NCBI GenBank assembly: GCA_902790625.1
Contig: CADASP010000008.1
Coordinates: 110,761 to 174,760 of the forward strand
DNA from: an uncultured Prevotellaceae bacterium
Lineage (GTDB): Bacteria; Bacteroidota; Bacteroidia; Bacteroidales; Bacteroidaceae
Reading direction: 5' to 3'
DNA: 64,000 bases
This document shows positions 41,112 to 51,040 of this stretch, one piece after another. Under the pieces are notes generated by a model. The model was not told where the DNA came from, searched no databases, and worked only from the letters and a program-made list of their open reading frames with translations. Position numbers and translations under genes: made by a program. Position 1 is the stretch's first letter. Every line of letters starts with the position of its first letter.

Positions 41112-43508
41112 ATGAGCCGAAGCATCGGCGTGCTCATCGCCTGCTTGATGATGATGCCCACCGCACAAGGCCAGACCTTCAACGAGATTGACACCGACGG
41201 CAACATCACCCAGCGTGACGGGCGCAATGGCAACCGCAACTTCAACCCCCACAGCAACGACACCACCAGCAACAACAAGGTGGTGCCGAAAGGCATTCAC
41301 GTGTGGACGGTAGACCGACGCTTCGGCGACGTGCGCAAATGCGACGTCGACACCCTGCCCCACCTCTACCCGCAATCGACGATGGGCACCGGTGCCACGG
41401 GCGAATACAACACCGTGGGGTCGAACTACACCGCACGCCTATCGCGCATCTTTGCCAATAGGCGCAACGACAGCCAGATGCTCTTCACCGATGCCTACGA
41501 CCAAGTGTTGCGCGAGCCCGACGAGTGGCACTTCACCAACACCCTCTCGCCCTTGACCAACCTGAGCTATGGCAGTTGTGGCGACAAGACCAATGGCGAA
41601 GACCTCATCGACGCACGCTTTGCCGTGAATGCGGGCAAGCTCACCGGCATTGGCTTCGACTTGGACTACCGTTATGCCCGGGGCTATTACCAAAACCAGA
41701 ACAACTCGCACTTCGGCGCTTCGGTCTATCTGTCGCATCTCGGCGACCGCTACCAAAGCCACATCTTGCTACAGACCTATCACCACAAGGCGCACGAGAA
41801 CGGAGGTATCACCAACGACGACTATATCACCCACCCAGAGCTGTTCAGCGAGAGCTTCTCCGACAACGAGATTCCCACCGTGCTGGGCAGCAACTGGAAC
41901 CGCAACAACCGGCTACGGCTCTTCCTCACCCACCGCTACAACGTAGGATTCTATCGCAAGGTGCCCATGACGGAGGAAGAAATAAAGGCCAAGAAGTTTG
42001 CGATGGAAGCCGCCAAAGAGAAAGAACAGGCCAAGCAAAAGGAAGAGCAGAAGACGGTGCCCATGCTGGCAGGACGCCCCGACAATGCCAAAGTGGTGGC
42101 AGATACGACGAGGATGAACGTTGAGCGTATAACGTTGAACGACGACACTTTGAGGACTGACTCGCTATTGGCAGATTCAACGGCGAACGTCCTACGCGAC
42201 TCGGGGCGCATCAGCGTCACCTCGAAGGAGATGGCCGACTCGCTGATAGCGCTACAAGCACAGGCCGACAGCACCGAGCTGTTCATGAAGCAGGAGTTCG
42301 TGCCCGTCACCAGCTTCATCCATACGGCCGAGGTCACCAACCACGACCACATCTACCAAGCCTATTTCTCGCCCAAAGACTACTATGCCAACACCTACTA
42401 CGACCTGCGTAGCGGTGGAGGCTATCGTGGCGACTCCATCTACGACAAGACGAAATACCTGCACCTGCGCAACACCCTGGCCATCGGGCTGCTCGAGGGG
42501 TTCAACAAGTATGCCCCTGCGGGTCTGAAGGCTTTTGCTGCCCATGAGCTGCGCCGCTTCGACATGCCCGTGGCCGCCGACACCGACGGCAACGGCTTGG
42601 TGCACTCGGCCATGCACCGATGGACCGAGCACAACGTCAGCATAGGCGGACAGCTCTCGAAGGCGCAGGGGCACACCCTGCACTACGACCTCACGGCCGA
42701 GACATGGTTGGCGGGCGAGGATGCCGGACAGATGAAGCTCGATGCACGCGGCGACCTGAACTTCCCCTTCCTGGGCGACACCGTCAGGCTCGACGCCAAG
42801 GCGTTCTTGCATCGCCTAAGCCCCACCTTCCTGCAACGTCACTACCACTCCAAGCACTTCGCCTGGGACAACGATTTCCACAAAGTGACACATTCGCGCA
42901 TAGAAGGACTCCTCACCATTGGGAAGACAGGCACCAAAATGCGGGTGGCCCTCGACGAGATAGAAAACTACACCTATCTGGCCATGGCATACACCCTGGA
43001 TGGCGAGAACCGCAAGGGCCTCACCGCCCAATTCCGCCAGCACGATGCATCGCTGGCCGTGGTCACGGCCCAATTGGACCAGCAGTTGCACCTGGGACCG
43101 CTGAACTGGGACAACGTGGTGACATTCCAGACCAGCAACAACAAGGACGTGCTGCCATTGCCCACACTCAACGTCTTCACCAACCTCTACCTGAAGTTCG
43201 TGGTGGCCAACGTGCTGAGCGTGGAGCTCGGCGCATCGGGCACCTGGTTCACCAAGTATAAAGTTCCCGACTACCTGCCGCAACTCAGCTCGTTTGCCGT
43301 GCAGCAGAACGATGGCGCCAGCATGGAGCTGGGCAACTTCCCCTTTGTCGACGTCTATGCCAACCTGCACCTGAAGCACACCCGATTCTTCGTGATGATG
43401 AGCAACGTCACCGGCTCCAACTTCGACCGCAAGTCGTTCCTCACCCCCCACTATCCCCTCAACCGCTCGGTGCTCCACATCGGCGTGTCGTGGAACTTCT
43501 TCAACTAA
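41112..43508 (+). CDS. Putative outer-membrane porin (Porin_10-like)
   Basis: The 798-aa protein has a signal peptide (MSRSIGVLIACLMMMPTAQG) and a beta-barrel pattern with many alternating aromatic strands. It ends in a Phe-containing strand (VLHIGVSWNFFN), as barrel proteins do. Residues about 290-395 are a soluble, charged insert (Lys/Glu-rich coil, then Asp/Ser/Thr-rich) of lower GC content. This fits the large putative porins of Bacteroidetes with an unknown substrate. An in-frame GTG at 41073 could add 13 residues; I prefer the ATG because the signal peptide then begins normally. Confidence 0.8.
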   Translation: MSRSIGVLIACLMMMPTAQGQTFNEIDTDGNITQRDGRNGNRNFNPHSNDTTSNNKVVPKGIHVWTVDRRFGDVRKCDVDTLPHLYPQSTMGTGATGEYNTVGSNYTARLSRIFANRRNDSQMLFTDAYDQVLREPDEWHFTNTLSPLTNLSYGSCGDKTNGEDLIDARFAVNAGKLTGIGFDLDYRYARGYYQNQNNSHFGASVYLSHLGDRYQSHILLQTYHHKAHENGGITNDDYITHPELFSESFSDNEIPTVLGSNWNRNNRLRLFLTHRYNVGFYRKVPMTEEEIKAKKFAMEAAKEKEQAKQKEEQKTVPMLAGRPDNAKVVADTTRMNVERITLNDDTLRTDSLLADSTANVLRDSGRISVTSKEMADSLIALQAQADSTELFMKQEFVPVTSFIHTAEVTNHDHIYQAYFSPKDYYANTYYDLRSGGGYRGDSIYDKTKYLHLRNTLAIGLLEGFNKYAPAGLKAFAAHELRRFDMPVAADTDGNGLVHSAMHRWTEHNVSIGGQLSKAQGHTLHYDLTAETWLAGEDAGQMKLDARGDLNFPFLGDTVRLDAKAFLHRLSPTFLQRHYHSKHFAWDNDFHKVTHSRIEGLLTIGKTGTKMRVALDEIENYTYLAMAYTLDGENRKGLTAQFRQHDASLAVVTAQLDQQLHLGPLNWDNVVTFQTSNNKDVLPLPTLNVFTNLYLKFVVANVLSVELGASGTWFTKYKVPDYLPQLSSFAVQQNDGASMELGNFPFVDVYANLHLKHTRFFVMMSNVTGSNFDRKSFLTPHYPLNRSVLHIGVSWNFFN

Positions 43509-43743
43509 GCAATGGACGTTTATTTACCGCATTGCGGCTTTGAAAAAACACGATTTGATTGATAATCAAATCTTCTAAAACCAAATAAAACAAGAAAAAA
43601 ACAGGCGAGAGGCAAGCCTATTTGTTTCCCTTGGAAATGAATCCGAAGTGAGGTTTCTCCCATCTTCCCTTAGAGAGGAGGAAGGGAATGGGCCAGTGCT
43701 TGTAGGGACAGATCTTATTATATATAATGTTTTTGCAGTACCC

Positions 43744-43819
43744 CCGCCGCTTCCCCCCGCACCTGCAGGACAATTGCGAAGTGCAAGCAATTGCCTTGCA
43801 GGGGCGGGGGGAGCGGCGG
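43744..43819. repeat. Imperfect GC-rich palindrome
   Basis: Left arm CCGCCGCTTCCCCCCGCACC to CAATTGC (43744-43777) pairs with GCAATTGC to GCGGCGG (43787-43819) with a few mismatches and a nine-base loop. Confidence 0.75.
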
Positions 43820-43928
43820 AGATTCTCTGGCAAATGTGTGTAAAGAAGAGTAGTTGAAGGGAGGGCCTGTGGGGGGGGCGGCAACTATTAGCAACTTTGA
43901 TTCAAAAGAACGTCAAATAGGGCACCCT

Positions 43929-44420
43929 ATGTTCAAAATCGGAAGTGGGCTGACAGGATGGAGAAACGTGAAAAATATTGACAAAACGACCATTTTACCC
44001 CTCTATAATTCAAAAATTCTGCGCGAAAGAACTTTTGGTCGAAAATTTTTAAGTTTTGAGAGGGTTTGATAATCGGTTGTCATTCAACCGATTGGGCCGA
44101 ATATGACAAAAAAAGGGCATCGCTGGCTTTAAAAAGTCAACGCCGAAAAAAAATTTGGCGTTGCCATTTTTTTCTACGGCGTGCTTACAGAACCGCAAAA
44201 GGGCACCAAATACGGGCTAAAAACGTGCACAAAACCATGGCGTGTGTGCAAAAATTTGGCTTTTCCACCTCGGTTTTCCATCTGGCGAGAGTTGGACAAT
44301 GCTCCAAAATGGGCATTTTTCACGCTAGAATGCCTCGAAACCGTGAACAAATTTTGTCTTGAAAGATTTTGACATTCTTCCCGATTATTCAGTAATCGAG
44401 TGTTCTATTTGTCACATTCA
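43929..44420. repeat. 492-bp intergenic repeat, copy B
   Basis: Same length and orientation as copy A (18457-18948), with substitutions spread along the length and few indels. It carries the CAACGCC...GGCGTTG hairpin at about 44139-44164. Confidence 0.85.
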
Positions 44421-44477
44421 ATTCGCCTCGGGTTCCCTCACGCTCCCCAGCAAAACTGGGAGAACCTTATTATATAA

Positions 44478-44531
44478 TGAGTCCACTTGAAAAAGTCCAT
44501 TATAAGGTAGTAAAGGTGAAAATACAATGCG
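44478..44531. mobile_element. Left-end fragment of MITE-like element
   Basis: TGAGTCCACTTGAAAAAGTC and the following bases to CAATGCG align with the left 53 bp of the element at 18297. No right terminal repeat is found before the next gene, so it is truncated. Confidence 0.7.
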
Positions 44532-44683
44532 CATCCACTATCCTCAATTCGAAGAGACTTCTCTTTACACACTTCCCATCGAGGCTCACCCGCTGCTTCC
44601 CTCCCCTGCAAGGAGTGAGGGGCTGGGGAAGGGTCTGAAGGGGAGAGTCTGAAGAGTCTGTTGGAGAGTCTTGGGGTGCTCCG

Positions 44684-45391
44684 TCAGAGTATTTGCCTGA
44701 TTTCACCAAGCGAGGTGACGGTATAGGTGGCCTCCGTCGACTTCTCGTGCTCAGGGTATCGATTGAAGAACAGAGCATCGATACCCACGGCCATCGCACC
44801 ACGGATGTCGGTCTGCAGATTGTCGCCTATCATCAGCGTGGTGGCGGCGTTGGCACCCGTCTGTCGCAAGGCGTATTCGAAGAAGGCGGGCGACGGCTTG
44901 TTTGCCCCAGCATCCTCGCTCAGGATGACGGTTTGGAAATAATGGCGCATGCCACAAGCGTCGAGCTTCTTGTATTGCACCTCATGGAAGCCGTTGCTGC
45001 ACATGTGCATGCGATAGCCACGGCGCAGCAAGTGCTCCATCAACTCGTGCGCACCATCCACTACGCCCGGCTTCGACGAACAAGCATCGAGAAAGCGGTC
45101 GCTCATCTCCAAACATAGTTGGGGAGTGGGATGGATGTCGTTGCCAACGCTGAGCGGGCGACGGAATCGCTCAACGATTAGATAGTCGCGTGTGATCTCA
45201 CCCTTGGAATAGCTGGTCCACAAGTCGATGTTGGCCCGCCAATAAGCATCATAGAACACCTGGGGCTGAGGGAAATGACGGCCCAGGCTGAAAGCCTCGA
45301 ACACCTCGCCAAGCGCTATCGTGGCATTTCCATGCGTATCGTAGAGCGTGTCGTCGAAATCGATAAAAAGGTCGACGTATTTCTTCATCAT
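44684..45391 (-). CDS. HAD-family phosphatase (YjjG-type)
   Basis: The 235-aa protein shows all HAD motifs: FIDFDDTLYD (nucleophile and acid Asp), CSNGF (motif II), GANKPSP (motif III Lys) and MIGDNLQTDI (motif IV). It resembles noncanonical pyrimidine nucleotidase YjjG, which dephosphorylates modified nucleotides; the substrate is inferred by similarity only. The start is MMKKYVDL at 45391; the longer frame upstream adds a hydrophobic stretch not expected for this cytosolic enzyme. Confidence 0.85.
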   Translation of the reverse strand: MMKKYVDLFIDFDDTLYDTHGNATIALGEVFEAFSLGRHFPQPQVFYDAYWRANIDLWTSYSKGEITRDYLIVERFRRPLSVGNDIHPTPQLCLEMSDRFLDACSSKPGVVDGAHELMEHLLRRGYRMHMCSNGFHEVQYKKLDACGMRHYFQTVILSEDAGANKPSPAFFEYALRQTGANAATTLMIGDNLQTDIRGAMAVGIDALFFNRYPEHEKSTEATYTVTSLGEIRQIL

Positions 45392-45526
45392 TTCATCTGT
45401 TGAGCCGTTAGTAAGTAGCAAAATAAAAACAACATAAAAGAGCAATTGTCTTCACACGAAAGAACGTGCAAAAACAATTACTCCTGCTAACCTTTTTCCG
45501 AAGCACTGCCTCGAAGGCTTTGTTTG

Positions 45527-45949
45527 TTAGAAGGGAAGGTCGTCGACAGCACCATCAGCGGCAGGCTCCTGCGCGGGTGGGAAGGGCGCATTCTGGGCAT
45601 CAGGCTGCTGTGGCGGGAAGGGGGCGGCACCAGCGGGGCTGGCAATAGTGGTGGCGGCGGGCACCGATTGAGCCACCGGACCACGCATGACGTTGAAGGC
45701 ACGCACATCGTTGAACCAACGTCCCTGCCATTCATGGGCGTCGATGTCGAATTGCACGGTGATTTCCTCACCGGGCTGAATGTTGAACTGCTTGATGCGG
45801 TCTTCGCCAAAGACCTTGAACACCATCTTGCGGGGATAGGTGCCAGGTACTTCGATAACGTATTCTTGACTCATCCAAGGGTTGCCCGAGCGGCTGGAGG
45901 TGCCACTCTGTGCAGGCAAGATAGCAATCACTTTTCCTGTTAAATCCAT
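45527..45949 (-). CDS. DUF3127 OB-fold-like protein with SSB-type C-terminal tail
   Basis: The 140-aa protein starts at MDLTGKVIAILP (45949). The N-terminal 90 residues match the DUF3127 pattern (NPWMSQEYVIEVPGTYPRKMVFKVFG, EITVQFDIDAHEWQGRWFND), predicted to be an OB-like beta barrel. A flexible Pro/Ala/Gln linker follows, and the last five residues are DDLPF, the same kind of tip by which SSB recruits DNA-processing enzymes. It is divergent from dnaN, 164 bases away. I infer a single-stranded-DNA or replisome role; no activity is known to me. Confidence 0.82.
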   Translation of the reverse strand: MDLTGKVIAILPAQSGTSSRSGNPWMSQEYVIEVPGTYPRKMVFKVFGEDRIKQFNIQPGEEITVQFDIDAHEWQGRWFNDVRAFNVMRGPVAQSVPAATTIASPAGAAPFPPQQPDAQNAPFPPAQEPAADGAVDDLPF

Positions 45950-46041
45950 AGTCCTTTTATTAATAAAAATGTAGAGTTTTGTCGAAATCGCTTGCGAAAT
46001 TACTAAAATACTTTGAAAACAAACAATTTTTTCCGAATTAT

Positions 46042-46073
46042 TTTGTTGTTGACGTAGTTTTTTTGTATTTTTG
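46042..46073 (+). promoter_or_regulatory. Promoter of dnaN
   Basis: TTTG at 46042-46045, 20 bases, TATTTTTG at 46066-46073. The ATG is 40 bases downstream. Confidence 0.72.
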
Positions 46074-46113
46074 TAGTCCAAAACCGAATATACACAAATA
46101 GAAATAGACAGTT

Positions 46114-47238
46114 ATGAAATTTACCGTGTCAAGTACAGCACTGGCCAGCAGGCTGACGGTGCTGGGTAGAGTTATCAACAGTAAGAACTCGTTGCCCATC
46201 CTGAGCAATTTCCTCTTCGAGGTCATCGACGGGCGCCTTCATCTGACAGCTTCGGATAGCGAGGTGATGATGAAGACGGCGCTGGAGTTGAACGAGAGCG
46301 ATAGCGACGGCAGGTTCTGCATCGGCAACCACGACTTGCTGGAGGCCGCAAAGGGCATCAGCGAGCAGCCCATCACCTTCGAAGTGGACCAGCTGAACAA
46401 CCTGGCCAAAATCAGCTACCAGAATGGTATGTTCTCGCTACCCGTGCAGAATGCCGACGAATTCCCACTCCCACAGACGGTGGGCGAGGAAGCCACCACC
46501 ATCAGCATCCCCACGCAGGTGCTCGCCGACAACATCAACCGCAGTCTTTTCGCCACCGCACAGGACGAGTTGCGCCCAGTGATGAATGGCATCTATTTCG
46601 ACTTGACGCCCGATTGCCTCGCCGTGGTGGCCAGCGATGGGCACAAGCTGGTGCGCAACAAGATACTGAACATCAGAAGCGAACAGCCCGCCGCATTCAT
46701 CCTGCCCAAGAAGCCCGCCTCGCTGCTCAAGGGCGTGCTGGTGAAGCAGGGCGGCGATGTGCTGATACGATTCGACGACCGCAACGCCGAGGTGAACTTC
46801 GAGGAGGGTGTGCTCATCTGCCGACTCATCGAAGGACGCTACCCCAACTACAACTCGGTGATTCCACAGAGCAACCCCAACCAGCTCACCATCGACCGCA
46901 TAGGGCTGCTCTCGGCTCTGCGCCGCGTGCAACCTTTCAGCAACGATTCGAGCAACCTCATCCGCTTCCATGTGGAGAACGGAACCCTGCAACTCGACGC
47001 CGAGGATTACGACTTCTCGAAGACTGCCACCGAGCGCATGTCGTGCGACTACAATGGCATGCCCATGAGCATTGGCTTCAAGGGGTCGTCGTTCATCGAG
47101 ATACTCAGCAATTTCGACTGTCAGGAGGTGGTCATCCAATTGTCAGACCCCAGCCGCGCCGGATTGGTGCTGCCATCCGAGCAACCCGCCGACCAGGACG
47201 TGCTGATGCTGATGATGCCCATGCTGATTAACGACTAA
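46114..47238 (+). CDS. dnaN: DNA polymerase III beta sliding clamp
   Basis: The 374-aa protein has the three-domain clamp pattern: MKFTVSSTALASRLTVLGRVI start, SLPILSNFLFEV, LRPVMNGIYFDL, ASDGHKLV, GRYPNYNSVIP, and the C-terminal LMMPMLIND. It forms the ring that tethers polymerase to DNA. It is followed after three bases by a DnaQ-like exonuclease. dnaA is not in the window, so the clamp gene lies apart from the classical dnaA-dnaN arrangement. Confidence 0.96.
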   Translation: MKFTVSSTALASRLTVLGRVINSKNSLPILSNFLFEVIDGRLHLTASDSEVMMKTALELNESDSDGRFCIGNHDLLEAAKGISEQPITFEVDQLNNLAKISYQNGMFSLPVQNADEFPLPQTVGEEATTISIPTQVLADNINRSLFATAQDELRPVMNGIYFDLTPDCLAVVASDGHKLVRNKILNIRSEQPAAFILPKKPASLLKGVLVKQGGDVLIRFDDRNAEVNFEEGVLICRLIEGRYPNYNSVIPQSNPNQLTIDRIGLLSALRRVQPFSNDSSNLIRFHVENGTLQLDAEDYDFSKTATERMSCDYNGMPMSIGFKGSSFIEILSNFDCQEVVIQLSDPSRAGLVLPSEQPADQDVLMLMMPMLIND

Positions 47239-47241
47239 GCG

Positions 47242-48114
47242 ATGAAACTGAATCTGACAAAGCCATTGGTCGTCTTCGACTTGGAGACGACAGGTCTTGA
47301 TTTGGTGAAGGACCGAATCATCCAGCTATCGTTCATCAAGGTGTTCCCCTCGGGCAAGGAAGAGCGGGGCAACTATCTCATCAACCCTGAGCGCCACATC
47401 CCGCAACTGATTACAGAGCTGACGGGCATCAGCGACAAGGACGTGAAGGACAAGCCCACCTTCAAGCAGCTGGCCACCAAGCTGAGCCAGCTGTTCACGG
47501 GATGCGACTTTGCGGGCTTCAACAGCAACCATTTCGACATCCCCCTGCTGGCCGAGGAATTCCTGCGGGCAGACATCGATTTCGACTTCTCCAAGTGCTG
47601 TCTGGTAGACGTGCAAACCATCTTCCACAAGATGGAACGCCGCAACCTGGCCGCCGCCTACAAGTTCTATTGTGGCCGAAAGATGGAGGAAGACTTCACC
47701 GCACATCGCGCCAATGAAGACACCGAGGCCACTTGGCGCATCCTGCAGGGCCAACTCGACTACTACACCGAAGAGCACCAGCGCCAGTTGGGCGAAGACC
47801 CCGAGGGGCGCACACTGCCCAACGACGTGAAGGCGCTGGCCGAATTCTCGAAGGTGAACAACAACGTCGACTTTGCAGGGCGCATCGTGTGGGGCGAGGC
47901 AAAAGATGCCAAGGGCAACACCATCATCGGCAAGGACGGCAAACCCGTGATGACCGAATATTTCAACTTCGGCAAGCACAAGGGAAAGACCGTGGCCGAC
48001 GTGCTACGCCTCGACCAGGGCTACTACTCGTGGATCATGCAGGGCGACTTCACCAACGACACCAAGCAGGTGCTCACCCGCATACGTCTGCGCGAGGAAA
48101 TGCCACGTAAATAA
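47242..48114 (+). CDS. DnaQ-like 3'-5' exonuclease with ExoX-like C-terminal domain
   Basis: The 290-aa protein has a DEDDh exonuclease domain in residues 1-175: VFDLETTGLD (Asp, Glu), FNSNHFDIPLL (Asp) and HRANEDTEAT (His, Asp). The C-terminal domain contains YFNFGKHKGKTVADV and YYSWIMQGDF, the ExoX C-terminal pattern. It could be the proofreading epsilon subunit or a repair exonuclease. Its position three bases after dnaN supports a link to the replisome. Confidence 0.85.
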   Translation: MKLNLTKPLVVFDLETTGLDLVKDRIIQLSFIKVFPSGKEERGNYLINPERHIPQLITELTGISDKDVKDKPTFKQLATKLSQLFTGCDFAGFNSNHFDIPLLAEEFLRADIDFDFSKCCLVDVQTIFHKMERRNLAAAYKFYCGRKMEEDFTAHRANEDTEATWRILQGQLDYYTEEHQRQLGEDPEGRTLPNDVKALAEFSKVNNNVDFAGRIVWGEAKDAKGNTIIGKDGKPVMTEYFNFGKHKGKTVADVLRLDQGYYSWIMQGDFTNDTKQVLTRIRLREEMPRK

Positions 48115-48183
48115 TTTGAATCGTGTTGACGTTATGACGATATCACGAGACAACCATAAGAAAGAAAAAACAGAAAACAAACA

Positions 48184-49938
48184 ATGAATATCCTCGAACT
48201 TTCAGAACAAGAAATCCTGCGCCGCCAATCGCTCGACGAGCTGCGCCGCCAAGGCATCGACCCCTACCCTGCCGCCGAATATCCCACTAACGCTTTCTCC
48301 ACAGAGATTATAGCCAACTTCAGCGACGACGCAGAGCCACGCCAGGTGTGCATCGCCGGTCGCATGATGAGCCGCCGCGTGATGGGCAAGGCCTCGTTCA
48401 TAGAGCTGCAAGACTCAAAGGGCCGCATTCAGGTGTATATCACCCGCGACGATATAGCTCCCCTCTCGTCTGCCGAGGCAGAAGAAGGAGCCAGTGGGGC
48501 TTCTTTCTACAACACCGTCTTTAAGAAGCTGCTCGACATTGGCGACTTCGTAGGCGTAAAAGGTTTCGTGTTCCGCACACAGACAGGCGAAATCAGCGTC
48601 CACGCCAAGGAGCTGAAGCTGCTCTCGAAGAGCTTGAAGCCCCTGCCTATCGTGAAATACAAGGATGGCGTGGCCTACGACAAGTTCGACGACCCCGAAT
48701 TGCGCTATCGCCAGCGCTACGTGGACTTGGTGGTGAACGATGGCGTGAAGGAAACGTTCCTGCAACGTGCCACCGTCATTCGCACCATCAGAAAAGTTTT
48801 GGACGAGGCTGGATACACCGAAGTCGAAACTCCCACCCTCCAATCCATCGCCGGAGGTGCATCTGCCCGTCCTTTTATCACACACTTCAATGCCCTCGAC
48901 CAAGACATGTATATGCGCATCGCCACCGAGCTCTACCTGAAGCGCCTCATCGTGGGCGGCTTTGAGGGTGTCTACGAGATTGGCAAGAACTTCCGCAACG
49001 AGGGCATGGACCGCAACCACAACCCAGAGTTCACCTGCATGGAGCTTTACGTGCAATACAAGGACTACAACTGGATGATGTCGTTCACCGAGAAGCTGCT
49101 TGAAACGGTGTGCATCGCCGTGAACGGCAAGCCGGAACGGGAGATTGACGGACAGATAGTGTCGTTCAAAGCCCCCTACCGCCGTCTGCCCATCCTCGAC
49201 GCCATCAAGGAGAAGACGGGCTTCGATTGCGAAGGTAAGACGGAAGAGGAGATTCGCGCCTTCTGCCTCTCGAAGGGATTGGAGGTCGACGAGACGATGG
49301 GCAAGGGCAAGCTCATCGACGAACTCTTCGGCGAGTTCTGCGAAGGAACTTTTATTCAGCCTACGTTCATCACGGATTATCCCGTGGAGATGTCGCCGTT
49401 GACGAAGATGCACCGCTCAAAGCCCGGCCTCACCGAGCGCTTCGAGCTGATGGTGAACGGCAAGGAGCTGGCCAACGCCTACTCCGAGCTGAACGACCCC
49501 ATCGACCAGGAGGAGCGCTTCAAGGAGCAGATGCGACTGGCACAGAAGGGCGACGACGAGGCGATGATTATCGACCACGACTTCCTGCGCGCCTTGCAAT
49601 ACGGCATGCCGCCTACGAGTGGCATCGGCATCGGCATCGACCGTCTGGTGATGCTCATGACGGGCAAGACGTTCATCCAGGAGGTGCTCTTCTTCCCACA
49701 GATGAAGCCTGAGAAGAAAGCTCCGCAAAGCAGCATTCAGGAGTGGGCCGCCATCGGCGTAGCCGAAGACTGGGTCTACGTGCTTCGCAAAGCCGGCTTC
49801 TATCTCATCCAAGACATCAAGGACGAGAAAGCACAAGGCTTGCAACAGAAGGTTGGCGAAATCGTGAAGAAATTCAAGCTCGGCTACGACAAGCCTTCTC
49901 TGGCAGAAATACAAAACTGGATTGACGCGGCGAAGTGA
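48184..49938 (+). CDS. lysS: Lysyl-tRNA synthetase (class II)
   Basis: The 584-aa enzyme charges tRNA-Lys. The N-terminal OB anticodon domain ([18 protein letters not shown]) is followed by the class II core with [20 protein letters not shown] (motif 2) and [14 protein letters not shown] (motif 3). A C-terminal extension of about 75 residues after the catalytic core ([17 protein letters not shown]...) is typical of Bacteroidetes LysS. gpsA follows at 85 bases, a conserved neighbour in this phylum. Confidence 0.96.
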   Translation: MNILELSEQEILRRQSLDELRRQGIDPYPAAEYPTNAFSTEIIANFSDDAEPRQVCIAGRMMSRRVMGKASFIELQDSKGRIQVYITRDDIAPLSSAEAEEGASGASFYNTVFKKLLDIGDFVGVKGFVFRTQTGEISVHAKELKLLSKSLKPLPIVKYKDGVAYDKFDDPELRYRQRYVDLVVNDGVKETFLQRATVIRTIRKVLDEAGYTEVETPTLQSIAGGASARPFITHFNALDQDMYMRIATELYLKRLIVGGFEGVYEIGKNFRNEGMDRNHNPEFTCMELYVQYKDYNWMMSFTEKLLETVCIAVNGKPEREIDGQIVSFKAPYRRLPILDAIKEKTGFDCEGKTEEEIRAFCLSKGLEVDETMGKGKLIDELFGEFCEGTFIQPTFITDYPVEMSPLTKMHRSKPGLTERFELMVNGKELANAYSELNDPIDQEERFKEQMRLAQKGDDEAMIIDHDFLRALQYGMPPTSGIGIGIDRLVMLMTGKTFIQEVLFFPQMKPEKKAPQSSIQEWAAIGVAEDWVYVLRKAGFYLIQDIKDEKAQGLQQKVGEIVKKFKLGYDKPSLAEIQNWIDAAK

Positions 49939-49952
49939 TGGCATGGCGTTAG

Positions 49953-50001
49953 ACAACGTTATAACGAGGCGGTGTAATAACGAAACACCGTTATAACGTG
50001 A
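49953..50001. repeat. ACGTTATAAC palindrome between lysS and gpsA
   Basis: ACGTTATAACG, then CGGTGT, a loop, ACACCG and TTATAACGT form a bulged stem-loop. There is no T run, so it may be an RNA structure or a protein site rather than a terminator. Confidence 0.5.
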
Positions 50002-50023
50002 TAACGAAAGAAAAGCAGATACT

Positions 50024-51022
50024 ATGTCTGAAACAGGTAGAATAGCCATCATCGGCGGTGGAAGTTGGGCAACAGCCATTGCCAAGATTGTGGTGCAACA
50101 CACACACCACATTGGCTGGTATATGCGCCGTGAAGACCAGATTGACGATTTCCGTCGCATGGGCCACAACCCCAGCTATCTCACCAGCGTGCATTTCAAC
50201 ACCCAAGAGATAGCCTTCAGCAACGACCTTAACAAGATTGTGGCCGACTACGACACGCTGGTCTTCGTTGTACCCTCACCCTATCTGAAGAACCATCTGC
50301 GCAAGCTGAAGACGCGTCTCAAGGAGAAGTTCATCGTCACCGCCATCAAAGGCATCGTCCCCGACGAGAACCTCATCTGCACCGAGTATTTCCATCAGGC
50401 TTTCGATGTGCCCCACGACCAACTGGCCTGCATCGGCGGACCGTCGCATGCCGAAGAGGTGGCCCTCGAGCGCCTGAGCTACCTCACCGTGGGCTGCTCT
50501 GACTTGGAGAAGGCACAAGCCTTTGCCGACGTGCTCGCCAGCCCCTTCATCAAGACGAAGACATCGCCCGATGTCATCGGCATTGAATATTCGTCGGTGC
50601 TGAAGAATGTGTATGCCATCGCGGCGGGCATCTGCGGCGGCCTGAAGTTTGGCGACAACTTCCAGGCCGTGCTGATGTCGAATGCCGTGCAAGAGATGGC
50701 GCGATTCCTGCAAGCCGTTTATCCCAGTGCCGAGCGAAACGTCTACGACTCGGTGTATCTGGGCGACCTGCTCGTGACGGGCTACTCGAACTTCTCGCGC
50801 AACCGTGTGTTTGGCACCATGATTGGAAAGGGCTATAGCGTGAAGAGCGCCCAGATGGAGATGGAGATGATAGCCGAGGGGTACTTCGGCACCAAGTGCA
50901 TGAAAGAAATCAACCGCCACTGGCATGTGAACATGCCCATCCTCGATGCCGTATATAATATATTGTATGAGCGAATCACGCCACAGATAGAAATAAAACT
51001 GCTTACCGATTCTTTCCGGTAA
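50024..51022 (+). CDS. gpsA: Glycerol-3-phosphate dehydrogenase [NAD(P)+]
   Basis: The 332-aa enzyme reduces dihydroxyacetone phosphate to sn-glycerol 3-phosphate for phospholipid synthesis. It shows the Rossmann GGGSWATAIAK, VPSPYL, IKGIV, GGPSHAEEV, the catalytic-lysine region VLKNVYAIAAGICGG and SRNRVFG. Length is normal. In many relatives pgi follows gpsA; here a PfkB-family kinase takes that place. Confidence 0.94.
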   Translation: MSETGRIAIIGGGSWATAIAKIVVQHTHHIGWYMRREDQIDDFRRMGHNPSYLTSVHFNTQEIAFSNDLNKIVADYDTLVFVVPSPYLKNHLRKLKTRLKEKFIVTAIKGIVPDENLICTEYFHQAFDVPHDQLACIGGPSHAEEVALERLSYLTVGCSDLEKAQAFADVLASPFIKTKTSPDVIGIEYSSVLKNVYAIAAGICGGLKFGDNFQAVLMSNAVQEMARFLQAVYPSAERNVYDSVYLGDLLVTGYSNFSRNRVFGTMIGKGYSVKSAQMEMEMIAEGYFGTKCMKEINRHWHVNMPILDAVYNILYERITPQIEIKLLTDSFR

Positions 51023-51040
51023 GCCACTATCCAATAGTTT

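Larger units (their letters stand above)
43509..44683. other. Gene-free repeat block
   Basis: No credible gene is visible. It contains a 76-bp palindrome (43744-43819), the 492-bp repeat copy B (43929-44420), a left-end fragment of the MITE-like element (44478-44531) and a C-rich REP-like remnant near 44600-44640. Confidence 0.78.

Noticed and set aside
44066..44372. Short ORFs inside the 492-bp repeat copy B
   Set aside because: The matching frame in copy A is interrupted by stops shortly after its start, so the repeat is unlikely to encode protein.
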